In this document: piece by piece, positions 7,123 through 14,871 of the stretch
How the letters are laid out: each line of letters opens with the position of its first letter
Numbering within the stretch: position 1 is the stretch's first letter
Notes under the pieces: model-generated
The model's input: the letters and a program-made list of their open reading frames with translations, nothing else
Told to the model about the DNA's origin: nothing
Database searches by the model: none
Translations under genes and position numbers: made by a program
Origin: DAOTTX01 sp034437515
GTDB taxonomy: Bacteria; Chloroflexota; Anaerolineae; Aggregatilineales; Phototrophicaceae
Reading direction: 5' to 3'
Length of the DNA: 54,925 nucleotides
Assembly: GCA_034437515.1 (NCBI GenBank)
Contig: DAOTTX010000075.1
Span: forward strand, 1 to 54,925

Positions 7123-9333
7123 ATGACAGGTTCTCCGTTTAGTCAGGAAGCAGAAGAAGCCGTTATCGGCTCGGTATTGATTCGCCCAAGCACATTTTTG
7201 ACGATTGCGTCGTTCATCAAGCCAGAGGATTTTTACTTCCAGCGCAATCAGGCCATCTGGCAGGCGATGATGAACCTGCACGATCGCAAAGACCCCATCG
7301 ACACCATCACGCTGGCGAATGAATTGAAAGGCATGGATCAGTTTGAGGCCGTCGGCGGGGAGAGCCGCCTCACACGGCTGATCGCCGATACACCGACCTC
7401 AGTCCACGCCGAAGTTTATGGGCGGTTGGTCGAACGGGCGGCGGTACGTCGTCGGTTGCTGGAAGCGGCGGACGAAATCCGCAAACTGGCGGTTGATGAG
7501 TCACTGGCGCTTGACGCGGTCACCTCACAGGCGGAAATAAGCCTGTTCAACGTGACTGACCGGCAACTCCGGCGTGAGTTCGTCTCCTTGAACGATGCCG
7601 TCGGCGAATATTTCGACCAACTTGACCAGCGGATGCAGATGGATGACGCCTCGATGGGCATCCCGAGTGGCTTCCGTGACCTTGACGCGCTGCTAGGGGG
7701 CTTCCAACGCTCCGACCTGTTGATCTTCGCCGGACGCCCCGGTATGGGGAAATGTGTCACCGGGGAGACGCTGGTCATGACTGAGCAAGGGCTGGTGCCG
7801 ATTGTCTCACTGAAGCCAGCGGATGCTATTGGTATGCCTGACGATGACGGCGGGATTTACTATCCATTGGTGTGTGATGTGCAGACTTCCAGAGGTTTGC
7901 AGCCGACCTCACATTTTTACGAGAGCGGCCCGCGCCAGACGCTACGCCTGGAAACCAGCGCCGGATTCATGTTGACGGGCACCTATAATCATGCGGTGAT
8001 GGTTCTCAACCATGACGGTGCTAAGGTCTGGCGGCCTCTTATGGAACTGCGCCCCGGTGACCAGGTCGCCGTGCGTCCTGATGGCACGCTCCATTGGGAT
8101 GCGGTCGTACAGGTCAAGCCCGCCGGTGAGCGGCTTTGCTACGATCTAACCGTGCCGGACGAAAATACGTTTATCGCTAACGGCATCGTCAGCCATAACA
8201 CATCATTCTTGCTGTCCTCGGCGGTGAACTCGGCGCGATTGGGCGCAAGGGTGGCGATCTTCACGATGGAAATGGGTGTCGATCAGCTTGTGCAGCGGAT
8301 GATCGCAATGGAGACGGGCATCAGTTCGCAAAAGCTGCGCCGGGGGCAACTCAGCATGACCGAATACGCCCGGTTCGTCGAAGCTGCCGGACGTATCGCC
8401 CGCTTCTCCATCTTCATCGACGACACCCCGGCGCTGAATCCGCTGCAAATGCGCACCAAATGTCGCCGTTTGATGCACGAGCACGGGCTGGATATAGTGA
8501 TCGTCGATTATATGCAGTTGATGAACGCGGGCGGGCAGTATCAGAACAACCGCGTGCAGGAAATCAGTTTTATCAGCCGGGCGTTGAAGGAACTGGCGCG
8601 TGAGATCAACGTGCCGGTGTTCTCCGCCGCGCAGCTCTCGCGTGCGGTGGAACAACGTCAGGATAAGCGCCCGGTGTTGAGCGACCTGCGCGAATCCGGC
8701 TGCGTGACTGGTGAGTCTCGTGTATATCTTTACGACGAAGGGCACGATGAGGAAATCCGTAACCTGATCGGCAAAACTGGCTTCCGCGTGCTGAGTTTGA
8801 ACCCCGAAACGTACAAGCTGGAACCGGGGATGGTCACCAACTCGTTCAGCACGGGGGTGCAGCCGGTGTATAAACTCACGACACGGCTCGGACGCACGAT
8901 CCGTGCGACGGCGAACCACAAGTTCTTTACGGTCAACGGCTGGAAGCGTCTCGACGCGCTCACAAAGGACGATCACATCGCGCTGCCAAGCTCGCCGGAT
9001 TTGGCGGTAGCGAGGGACATCGACTGGGATGAAGTTATGTTTGTTAAACCTGACGGCGAGGAAGAAGTCTTTGATCTCACTGTCGAGACGCACCATTCCT
9101 ATGTTTGTAATAATTTGACTATCAAAAATTCCATCGAGCAGGACGCCGATATTGTGATGTTCCTGTACCGGGATGCAGTGTACAACGAGGCGACCGAGTT
9201 CCCTAACCAGGCGGATATTATCGTCGCCAAGCATCGTAACGGCCCTACGGGGACGATCTCGCTGTACTTCGAGAGCGCGTTGACCAAGTTCATCGACGGT
9301 GCGGTGCGGCGTGTTGACCTGGGGGATATGTGA
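7123..9333 (+). CDS. dnaB: Replicative DNA helicase DnaB containing two mini-inteins
   Basis: 736 residues encoding the hexameric fork helicase interrupted by two in-frame protein introns. Removing residues 211-359 and 527-669 leaves 444 residues, normal for DnaB. The N-terminal domain starts SQEAEEAVIGSVLIRP. The RecA-like motor has GRPGMGK/TSF (Walker A, split by intein 1), DIVIVDYMQLM (Walker B region) and SDLRESG/SIEQDAD (split by intein 2). Both inteins must splice for the P-loop and the C-terminal motifs to form, so activity depends on splicing. It heads a plus-strand run: the next gene starts on its stop codon (TGATG overlap), coupling it to a DnaD-domain protein and a helicase loader. 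Confidence 0.97.
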   Translation: MTGSPFSQEAEEAVIGSVLIRPSTFLTIASFIKPEDFYFQRNQAIWQAMMNLHDRKDPIDTITLANELKGMDQFEAVGGESRLTRLIADTPTSVHAEVYGRLVERAAVRRRLLEAADEIRKLAVDESLALDAVTSQAEISLFNVTDRQLRREFVSLNDAVGEYFDQLDQRMQMDDASMGIPSGFRDLDALLGGFQRSDLLIFAGRPGMGKCVTGETLVMTEQGLVPIVSLKPADAIGMPDDDGGIYYPLVCDVQTSRGLQPTSHFYESGPRQTLRLETSAGFMLTGTYNHAVMVLNHDGAKVWRPLMELRPGDQVAVRPDGTLHWDAVVQVKPAGERLCYDLTVPDENTFIANGIVSHNTSFLLSSAVNSARLGARVAIFTMEMGVDQLVQRMIAMETGISSQKLRRGQLSMTEYARFVEAAGRIARFSIFIDDTPALNPLQMRTKCRRLMHEHGLDIVIVDYMQLMNAGGQYQNNRVQEISFISRALKELAREINVPVFSAAQLSRAVEQRQDKRPVLSDLRESGCVTGESRVYLYDEGHDEEIRNLIGKTGFRVLSLNPETYKLEPGMVTNSFSTGVQPVYKLTTRLGRTIRATANHKFFTVNGWKRLDALTKDDHIALPSSPDLAVARDIDWDEVMFVKPDGEEEVFDLTVETHHSYVCNNLTIKNSIEQDADIVMFLYRDAVYNEATEFPNQADIIVAKHRNGPTGTISLYFESALTKFIDGAVRRVDLGDM
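7753..8199 (+). other. Mini-intein 1, inside the DnaB Walker A motif
   Basis: 149-residue intein at DnaB residues 211-359. The N-terminal splicing block is C211-VTGETLV, block B is GTYNH, block F is CYDLTVPDENTFIANG, and block G is IVSHN, followed by Thr as the +1 nucleophile. No LAGLIDADG or other homing endonuclease domain fits in this length. It splits the P-loop between the invariant Lys and Thr. Confidence 0.95.
8701..9129 (+). other. Mini-intein 2, between SDLRESG and SIEQDAD of DnaB
   Basis: 143-residue intein at DnaB residues 527-669, starting C527-VTGESRV. Block B reads TANHKFFTVNGWKRLDAL, block F EEVFDLTVETHHSYV, and it ends LTIKN followed by Ser. The insertion site and internal segments (LGRT, ATANH, GWKRLD, HIALP, EEVFDLTV) closely resemble the Synechocystis DnaB intein as I remember it. 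The usual penultimate His is Lys here. No endonuclease domain is present. Confidence 0.95.
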
Positions 9334-10043
9334 TGGATTTCGACGGCTTCGGCGAAGGGACGTTCGACACGCTGGCGGTGCCGCCAGGGTTCATCAGTCG
9401 GTTTCTGGCGGCGACGGACAACCTCGCGGAACTCAAGCTGTTGCTGTTCTGTTGTTGGGCGCTGCCGCAGAAGCCCGCGCCCTATCGTTATGTGCGCCGG
9501 GACGACCTGCTGCGCAGCGAGACGTGCATGACGGCGCTGGGGGTCATCGACACGGCGCGACCGCCGGAAACGCTGCTCGACGCGGGGTTGCAGGCCGCTG
9601 TCGAACGTGGGAGCCTGCTGCAAGTCACGGTGACGGTCGAGGGACGCACGGAGACGCTGTATTTAGTCAACACACCGCAGGGACAGCGCACCGTCGAACG
9701 CCTCGATATGGGCGATTTCCAGCCCGGTGACCTCGAACGCCCGGTAGAACTCTTGCCGGAGCGCCCCAATCTCTTTAAACTCTATGAAGACAACTTCGGC
9801 GTGCTGACACCGATGATCGTCGATGAACTCAAAGCACTTGAGGCCGATTACCCGGCGGCGTGGTTGCCGGAAGCGATGCAGATCGCCGTGCGGGAGAACA
9901 AACGCCGCATCAGCTACGTGCGGGGGATTTTGAAACGCTGGCAGAGCGAAGGAAAATCGCATGAGGAATCCACTCGAAGACCAGATCAAAGCGATGAAGG
10001 CACGGGTCAAACAGGCAAATACGACTGGCTCTTCGAAGGTTGA
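9333..10043 (+). CDS. DnaD-domain protein (probable primosome / helicase-loading factor)
   Basis: 236 residues when started at the ATG at 9333, which overlaps the dnaB stop (TGATG); a GTG one codon earlier is also possible. The N-terminal 120 residues have no clear match but may be a winged-helix-like domain. Residues about 150-210 match the C-terminal DnaD/phage-type replication domain: LYEDNFGVLTPMIVDELK, then a YPAAWLPEA segment and RRISYVRGILKRWQ. DnaD proteins help place the helicase and its loader on DNA in Firmicutes. The last 83 bases overlap the next gene in another frame. Function is inferred from domain plus context. Confidence 0.82.
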   Translation: MDFDGFGEGTFDTLAVPPGFISRFLAATDNLAELKLLLFCCWALPQKPAPYRYVRRDDLLRSETCMTALGVIDTARPPETLLDAGLQAAVERGSLLQVTVTVEGRTETLYLVNTPQGQRTVERLDMGDFQPGDLERPVELLPERPNLFKLYEDNFGVLTPMIVDELKALEADYPAAWLPEAMQIAVRENKRRISYVRGILKRWQSEGKSHEESTRRPDQSDEGTGQTGKYDWLFEG

Positions 10044-11388
10044 AAGCGAATTCTGCGGAGTTTGCGGCCTGAAAGACGACACCTGCCAGGGATTGGGTGT
10101 GGTGCGCTATGAGGTGCCGGTCGATGATTCCCGGTTCGGCAAGTTGTTTCGCTGCCCCAACAACCCGGCGGAAGCGGACGAGGCACTCAAGCAGCGCAAA
10201 CGGCAGATGAGCAACCTCACAGCCTACGCAGACAAGACCTTCGACAGCTTTAACACGGAAATCGGCGGTTACGACTCAAAGCACCAACACAACCTCAAGG
10301 TGGCGCTGCGACAGGCATATGATTTCGCCATCGAGCCGGAGGGGTGGATGCTTTTCACCGGGACGTATGGCACGGGTAAGACGCATCTGGCGGCGGCGAT
10401 TGGCAATCACCGGTTGGAACAGGGGGACGCGGTGATGTTTACCACCGTGCCGGATCTGCTCGACCATCTGCGGGCGTCCTTCGGCTATAGTTCGGAGGGC
10501 GGTTACGACGAAACCTTCACACGGATGCGCAACGTTGATCTGCTCATCCTCGATGACCTGGGTGTGGAAAACCCCAGCCCCTGGGCGCAGGAAAAGCTCT
10601 TTCAACTGCTCGACCATCGTTATTCACACCGGTTAAAGACGGTCGTCACCACCAATCAAGAACTGGAGGACATCGACCCACGCATCCGCAGCCGGGTGAT
10701 GGACAATTTTATTTCGCGGATGACGTTGATCGACGCGCCGGACTTTCGTACACAGCAGACACTCACCAACCAGAGCGAACTGGACGAACTGATGGATTTG
10801 CGGCGATATAACCACATGCGCTTTGGCAACTTCGAGATCGTCGCAACGGACTCAGAAAGCGAACGGCGCAACCTGCACCGCGCCATCACCATCACCGAAG
10901 AATATACGGAAGATGTTCTGATACGCATGTCCGATGAACGGCCCTGGTTGCTGCTGCGCGGGTCGCACGGCAGCGGGAAGACCCATCTCGCCGCCGCCAT
11001 CGCCAACGAATACCAGATAGAGGGGCGGCGGGCGATTATCCTCTCCGTCTCGGACTTGTTAGATTACATTCGCAAGGCGTATGATCCGCGCTCCAAAACC
11101 AGCTTTGACGAACGCTTCAAGATGATCCGGCAATCGGAACTGCTGGTGCTCGAAGACCTGGGCGGGGAAAACGCGACACCCTGGGCGCAGGAAAAACTTT
11201 TTCAGATCATCGACTTCCGCTATCTGGAACGTCTGCCAACCGTCTTTACCAGCGCCGTGCCTTTTGAAAATCTCGGTTCCCGGCTGCGCAGCCGCCTGCT
11301 TGACCAGCGAATGTGTCGTCTGTTCGAGCTTCGGGTGGCGAGTTACGCCGACCGCCGCCATCGGGATCTGCGCCAGCAGCGAGAGTAA
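9961..11388 (+). CDS. DnaC/DnaI-type helicase loader with tandem AAA+ domains
   Basis: 475 residues, about twice the family norm. The N-terminus has a possible zinc site (C32, C35, C42, C65). AAA+ domain 1 has Walker A GTYGTGKT (134-141), Walker B LLILDD (194-199) and an RxRSR arginine motif near 241-245. Domain 2 has GSHGSGKT (334-341), LLVLED (394-399) and SRLRSR near 440-445. Equivalent motifs are exactly 200 residues apart and both keep the PWAQEKLFQ helix, so this is an internal duplication. Both P-loops look intact. An AAGGA site 8 bases before the ATG at 9961 supports the start inside the preceding gene. It should load DnaB at origins or stalled forks; an IstB-like role is unlikely without a transposase. 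Confidence 0.9.
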   Translation: MRNPLEDQIKAMKARVKQANTTGSSKVESEFCGVCGLKDDTCQGLGVVRYEVPVDDSRFGKLFRCPNNPAEADEALKQRKRQMSNLTAYADKTFDSFNTEIGGYDSKHQHNLKVALRQAYDFAIEPEGWMLFTGTYGTGKTHLAAAIGNHRLEQGDAVMFTTVPDLLDHLRASFGYSSEGGYDETFTRMRNVDLLILDDLGVENPSPWAQEKLFQLLDHRYSHRLKTVVTTNQELEDIDPRIRSRVMDNFISRMTLIDAPDFRTQQTLTNQSELDELMDLRRYNHMRFGNFEIVATDSESERRNLHRAITITEEYTEDVLIRMSDERPWLLLRGSHGSGKTHLAAAIANEYQIEGRRAIILSVSDLLDYIRKAYDPRSKTSFDERFKMIRQSELLVLEDLGGENATPWAQEKLFQIIDFRYLERLPTVFTSAVPFENLGSRLRSRLLDQRMCRLFELRVASYADRRHRDLRQQRE

Positions 11389-11394
11389 CCCGCC

Positions 11395-12252
11395 GTGCTT
11401 TATATCGACACTTACCAACGCAAGCACCGCCAGCAAGTGCTGGATCTGCTCTTTCGTAACTACCATGTGCAGCGCCATCTGGATTGGCACACGACCGAAC
11501 AATGGCTTGAACTGCCCGGCAATGTGGTTTTGCTGGCCTGGCAAGACGACGACTTGCAGGGCGTGGTCGGCTTTTCCGCACCGTTGGATCACACGACCTG
11601 GCTACGAGTGATCGCTATGGCGGATTTCAGCGATACCTACGCGATCCTTTCAGCATTGTGGCAGACGGCGTGTGCGCGTTTGCAGAATGAGGCCGTCAGT
11701 GTTTCTATGCTGGTGATTGAAGATTGGCTGCCGAGCTATTTGCGGCGGTTGTCCTTCCGGTACATCGAAGAAGTGGTTACGCTAACACACACCACGCCAT
11801 CCCAGCCGGACGAGCAAGCATATTCATTCACCATTCGTCCGGCACACTCGGCTGATCTGCATGACATGATCCGGTTGGATCAAACCGCGTTCGATGCGCC
11901 CTGGCAGTTGAGCGATAGTGAACTCCACAACGCCAAACGGCTGGCGTCAAGCTGCACGGTCGCGCTGGATGAGGCCGATGCAATGCTCGGCTACCAGCTC
12001 AGCACGGTTTACCAGCGTAACGGGCATCTGGCACGGTTAGCGGTCGCCCCGGCAGCACAGGGGGAGGGTGTGGGGGCGGCGCTGCTGCATGATCTACTAC
12101 GGCGGTTTGCCCGGCGTAACCTGAAGCGCGTTACGGTCAACACGCAGGCCAGCAACTTTCGCTCTCAGCGACTATACCAACGGTTCGGCTTCCGGCATAA
12201 TGGGCACAGTCTACCCGTCTGGAAGTTCCATCTGGAGGCACCAACACCATGA
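11395..12252 (+). CDS. GNAT-family N-acetyltransferase (two-lobed)
   Basis: 285 residues from a GTG start six bases after the loader's stop codon. The C-terminal half (about 140-280) is a good GNAT domain with the acetyl-CoA loop LARLAVAPAAQGEGVGAALL and the closing SQRLYQRFGFRHNG motif. The N-terminal 135 residues look like a diverged, probably inactive GNAT lobe (RKHRQQVLDLLFRNYHVQ at the start), as in tandem GNAT proteins. The acceptor is unknown; RimI-like protein acetylation or small-molecule acetylation are both possible. It ends in an ATGA overlap with the next gene, so the two are translationally coupled within the dnaB run. Confidence 0.88.
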   Translation: MLYIDTYQRKHRQQVLDLLFRNYHVQRHLDWHTTEQWLELPGNVVLLAWQDDDLQGVVGFSAPLDHTTWLRVIAMADFSDTYAILSALWQTACARLQNEAVSVSMLVIEDWLPSYLRRLSFRYIEEVVTLTHTTPSQPDEQAYSFTIRPAHSADLHDMIRLDQTAFDAPWQLSDSELHNAKRLASSCTVALDEADAMLGYQLSTVYQRNGHLARLAVAPAAQGEGVGAALLHDLLRRFARRNLKRVTVNTQASNFRSQRLYQRFGFRHNGHSLPVWKFHLEAPTP

Positions 12253-13259
12253 CCATGATCTACTACGAAGAGGATGCTGATTTCGCCATCATCGCCAATC
12301 AGGTGATTAGCGTGATCGGTTATAACAGCCTGGCGCGGGCGGTCGCGCACAACCTGCGTGACAGCGGCATTCATGTGCTGGTGAGCGGTGATGGTGAGGA
12401 GCAAGCCGCCGCCGCGCGGGCGGGGTTCAACGTGGCGAGCATCGCCGCCGCCACCGCCCGCACGCAGATCATCATGCTGCTGACTTCCGATGAACGCATG
12501 GTTCAAACCTACATTCAGGAAGTCTCGCCCAATCTACAAAAAGGCAACACGTTGATCTTCGCCAGCGCCTATAACGTGAGCTTCGGCTTCATCGAGCCGC
12601 CGCCCTTCGTGGATGTCGGGTTGGTGTCCCCGCGTACCATCGGGGAAACGCTGCGTGAGAGATTCGTGCAGGGGCACGGCTTCCCTAGCTTTGTCGCCGT
12701 GTGGCAGGACGCCAGCCGAGATGCCTGGGGGCGTGTGCTCGCGGTCGCCCGTGGGATCGGCGCATTACAGGCCGGTGCCATCGAGATCAACATCGAGCAG
12801 GAAGCGGAGATTAACCTGTTCGTCCAGCAGGCGATTCTGCCGACCGTACATCACATGCTGGTCACCGCTGCTGAACTGATGATGAAACAGGGCTACCCAG
12901 CGGAGGCCGTGCTGCTCGACCTGTATTTGGGCGGCAAGTTTACCGACTACATGCAACAGTCAGCCCGCTCCGGTTTGTTAGAGGCGTTGAAGCTCACCAA
13001 CCAGATCGGGCAGTACAGCACCTACAGCCGCATGGAACGCTTCAAAGAACTCAAGCTGGAACGCCTGATGGAGGTCACGCTGGACGAAATCCGCAACGGT
13101 GACTTCGCCCGTGAGTGGGCGCGTGAGCATTCAGACGGGCAGCCCCGATTGAGCAAAATGCAAAAACAGTACGAGTCATCCGATTTGTGGGAACTCGAAC
13201 AACAGACCCTCGATATGATCGGCGATGATCTCATCGAGGTTGACGACGAATATCTTTAG
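12249..13259 (+). CDS. Ketol-acid reductoisomerase homologue lacking catalytic residues
   Basis: 336-residue protein aligned by eye along its whole length to class I IlvC: IYYEEDAD start, VIGYNSLARAVAHNLRDSG dinucleotide-binding loop, PNLQKGNTLIFASAYN, VAVWQDAS, and NGDFAREWAREHSDGQPRL near the end. IlvC converts acetohydroxyacids in branched-chain amino-acid synthesis using two Mg2+ and NADPH. Here the DLFGE metal motif reads N189-LFV-Q193, the second glutamate pair becomes D224 and G228, the catalytic His is S106, and the active-site Lys is R129. The enzyme should be inactive as a reductoisomerase. The GxGxxG-like loop is also weakened (GYNSLA). A binding or structural role is possible but unknown. 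Confidence 0.85.
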   Translation: MTMIYYEEDADFAIIANQVISVIGYNSLARAVAHNLRDSGIHVLVSGDGEEQAAAARAGFNVASIAAATARTQIIMLLTSDERMVQTYIQEVSPNLQKGNTLIFASAYNVSFGFIEPPPFVDVGLVSPRTIGETLRERFVQGHGFPSFVAVWQDASRDAWGRVLAVARGIGALQAGAIEINIEQEAEINLFVQQAILPTVHHMLVTAAELMMKQGYPAEAVLLDLYLGGKFTDYMQQSARSGLLEALKLTNQIGQYSTYSRMERFKELKLERLMEVTLDEIRNGDFAREWAREHSDGQPRLSKMQKQYESSDLWELEQQTLDMIGDDLIEVDDEYL

Positions 13260-13272
13260 CCTCTCGTGGTGT

Positions 13273-13292
13273 ATTCATATGTTAGTATGAAT
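13273..13292. promoter_or_regulatory. Inverted repeat before the HEAT-repeat gene
   Basis: A perfect 7-bp inverted repeat, ATTCATA - 6 bases - TATGAAT, with a third TTCATA half-site at 13300-13305, lies between the reductoisomerase-like gene and the HEAT gene. It could be an operator or an mRNA hairpin; nothing decides between these. Confidence 0.4.
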
Positions 13293-13319
13293 TTATACGT
13301 TCATAGGAGCATATCCACT

Positions 13320-14171
13320 ATGGAAAATATCAAAAACGAAATTCGAGATCTCATGCTTGATCTCGCAAGTGATAACGGTGATAAACGACAGTCCGCAGCG
13401 GTTCAGTTGATCGAGCGTGGTGATGCCATCGTCCCGACGTTGATCGCCGCGATGAACGAAGCAACCCCGCAAACTCGTTACATGATCGCCTGGACTCTGG
13501 GTGAAATCGGCAGTCCTGACGCGGTCATGCCGCTCGTCGAACTGCTGCACGACCGCGAGTCGCGCATTCAGGAATGGGCAGCACGGGCGCTCGGTGAAAT
13601 CGGCGACGAACGCGCGGTCGCCCCGTTGATCGCCAGCCTCAACGACGAAGACCCCGCTATCCGGCGTAACGCGGCGGCGGCGCTGGGATGGCTCGGTGAT
13701 GAGCGGGCCGTCGAACCGCTGATCGATCTGCTTAAAGACGATGTGGCAACCGTTACAGGGTCGGCGGCGGCGGCGCTGGGCCTCATTGGGGACAAACGGG
13801 CCGTGCCGACCATGCTGCCGCTGCTCAAACATGATGACCTGTGGGTGCGCATCCGCACGGCGAAGGCGTTAGGGCAAATCGGTGACTTCCATACGACCGA
13901 AGCCCTGCTGGATGCCAGCGATGACAAGGGCGAATGGGTACGTTACAATGTCGTATGGTCGCTAGGGCAACTCAGCGACGGACGAGCTTACTACACCATC
14001 GTCCAACACTTGGAAGACGAGAGTGCCAACGTGCGCCGCAGCGCGGTGGAAGCCCTCGCCAAACTGGGCGACCCCCGCGCCGTCGAACCGCTAGATGAGA
14101 CCATGCGCCGCGATCCGGACGCCACCGTCCGGCACGCAGCGTATACGGCGCTTAAAACATTAGGCGAGTAA
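13320..14171 (+). CDS. HEAT-repeat (PBS lyase-type) scaffold protein
   Basis: 283 residues when started at the ATG at 13320, which has an AGGAG site at a good distance; an upstream in-frame start at 13266 lacks one. Residues 30-280 are about eight 31-residue helical pairs with the signature I.D.RAV.PL..LL.D....VR..AA.ALG.IGD. Such solenoids act as protein-binding scaffolds; enzymatic phycobilin-lyase activity is not implied. It contains no signal peptide, so is cytoplasmic. The next gene, 19 bases on, encodes a second protein of the same type, suggesting local duplication. The binding partner is unknown. Confidence 0.9.
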   Translation: MENIKNEIRDLMLDLASDNGDKRQSAAVQLIERGDAIVPTLIAAMNEATPQTRYMIAWTLGEIGSPDAVMPLVELLHDRESRIQEWAARALGEIGDERAVAPLIASLNDEDPAIRRNAAAALGWLGDERAVEPLIDLLKDDVATVTGSAAAALGLIGDKRAVPTMLPLLKHDDLWVRIRTAKALGQIGDFHTTEALLDASDDKGEWVRYNVVWSLGQLSDGRAYYTIVQHLEDESANVRRSAVEALAKLGDPRAVEPLDETMRRDPDATVRHAAYTALKTLGE

Positions 14172-14190
14172 GATTAGAAGGGTAGACGCT

Positions 14191-14871
14191 ATGGGCAATC
14201 AAGAGCAACTGCACGCGCTTATCGCCGACCTCGGCGCGGAAAACGCCGAAACACAGGAGGCGGCGGTTGAGTCACTCATCGAACACGGCGCGGAGGCGGT
14301 TGATCTGCTGATTATGGCGGTGAACGATGGTGATGCCCGCATCTGTGCCAACGCCGCCGAAGCCCTGGGCATGATTGGTGATAAACGGGCGTTAGGACCG
14401 CTGATTATCGCGCTGCAAGACAGTGACAATCATGTGGTGCTGACGGCGATTAACGCGCTGCGCCGCATCGGTGACCCGGTAGCGGTGCAACCGTTGATTA
14501 ACTTCCTGAGCAAAGACGAGATTTACCTGCACTTCCATGCGACCCACGCCCTCGCGCAGATCAAGCACCCGCAGACGGTCAGCGCGTTGCTTAAAGAACT
14601 CGAACGCGACGACCCCAACGTCAAACACGGCTGCATCGTCGCGCTGGGGCGGCTGGGGGATCGCAGCGCGATCAAACCGCTGGTGAAATTGCTCAACGCG
14701 CCGGAAGAGAAAATTCGCTATAGCGCCTCGTATGCGCTGGGCGACCTCGCCGCGCCGGAAGACACCGATGTGATCACCGCGCTGCGCACTCTGCTGGAAG
14801 ACCACGACCCCAAAGTCCGCGATGCCACGCAGGAAGCATTAGGCAAACTGATGCCCAATCACGGACTTTGA
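14191..14871 (+). CDS. Second HEAT-repeat protein
   Basis: 226-residue HEAT/PBS-lyase-type repeat protein with about six repeats (for example ANAAEALGMIGDKRALGPLI and HGCIVALGRLGDRSAIKPLV). It is paralogous to the preceding gene and follows it after 19 bases with an AGAAGGG-type ribosome site, so the two are likely co-expressed and may form a complex. Its 3' end overlaps the 3' end of the convergent nucleotidyltransferase gene by 13 bases. No catalytic residues are evident. Confidence 0.9.
   Translation: MGNQEQLHALIADLGAENAETQEAAVESLIEHGAEAVDLLIMAVNDGDARICANAAEALGMIGDKRALGPLIIALQDSDNHVVLTAINALRRIGDPVAVQPLINFLSKDEIYLHFHATHALAQIKHPQTVSALLKELERDDPNVKHGCIVALGRLGDRSAIKPLVKLLNAPEEKIRYSASYALGDLAAPEDTDVITALRTLLEDHDPKVRDATQEALGKLMPNHGL

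Noticed and set aside
8203..9234. 343-residue minus-strand open frame across dnaB
   Set aside because: Antisense of conserved DnaB and intein 2 sequence, with no family signature.
9961..11388. IstB transposition ATPase reading of the tandem AAA+ protein
   Set aside because: No IstA transposase or insertion-sequence ends; it lies behind dnaB and a DnaD-domain gene, so a helicase loader fits better.
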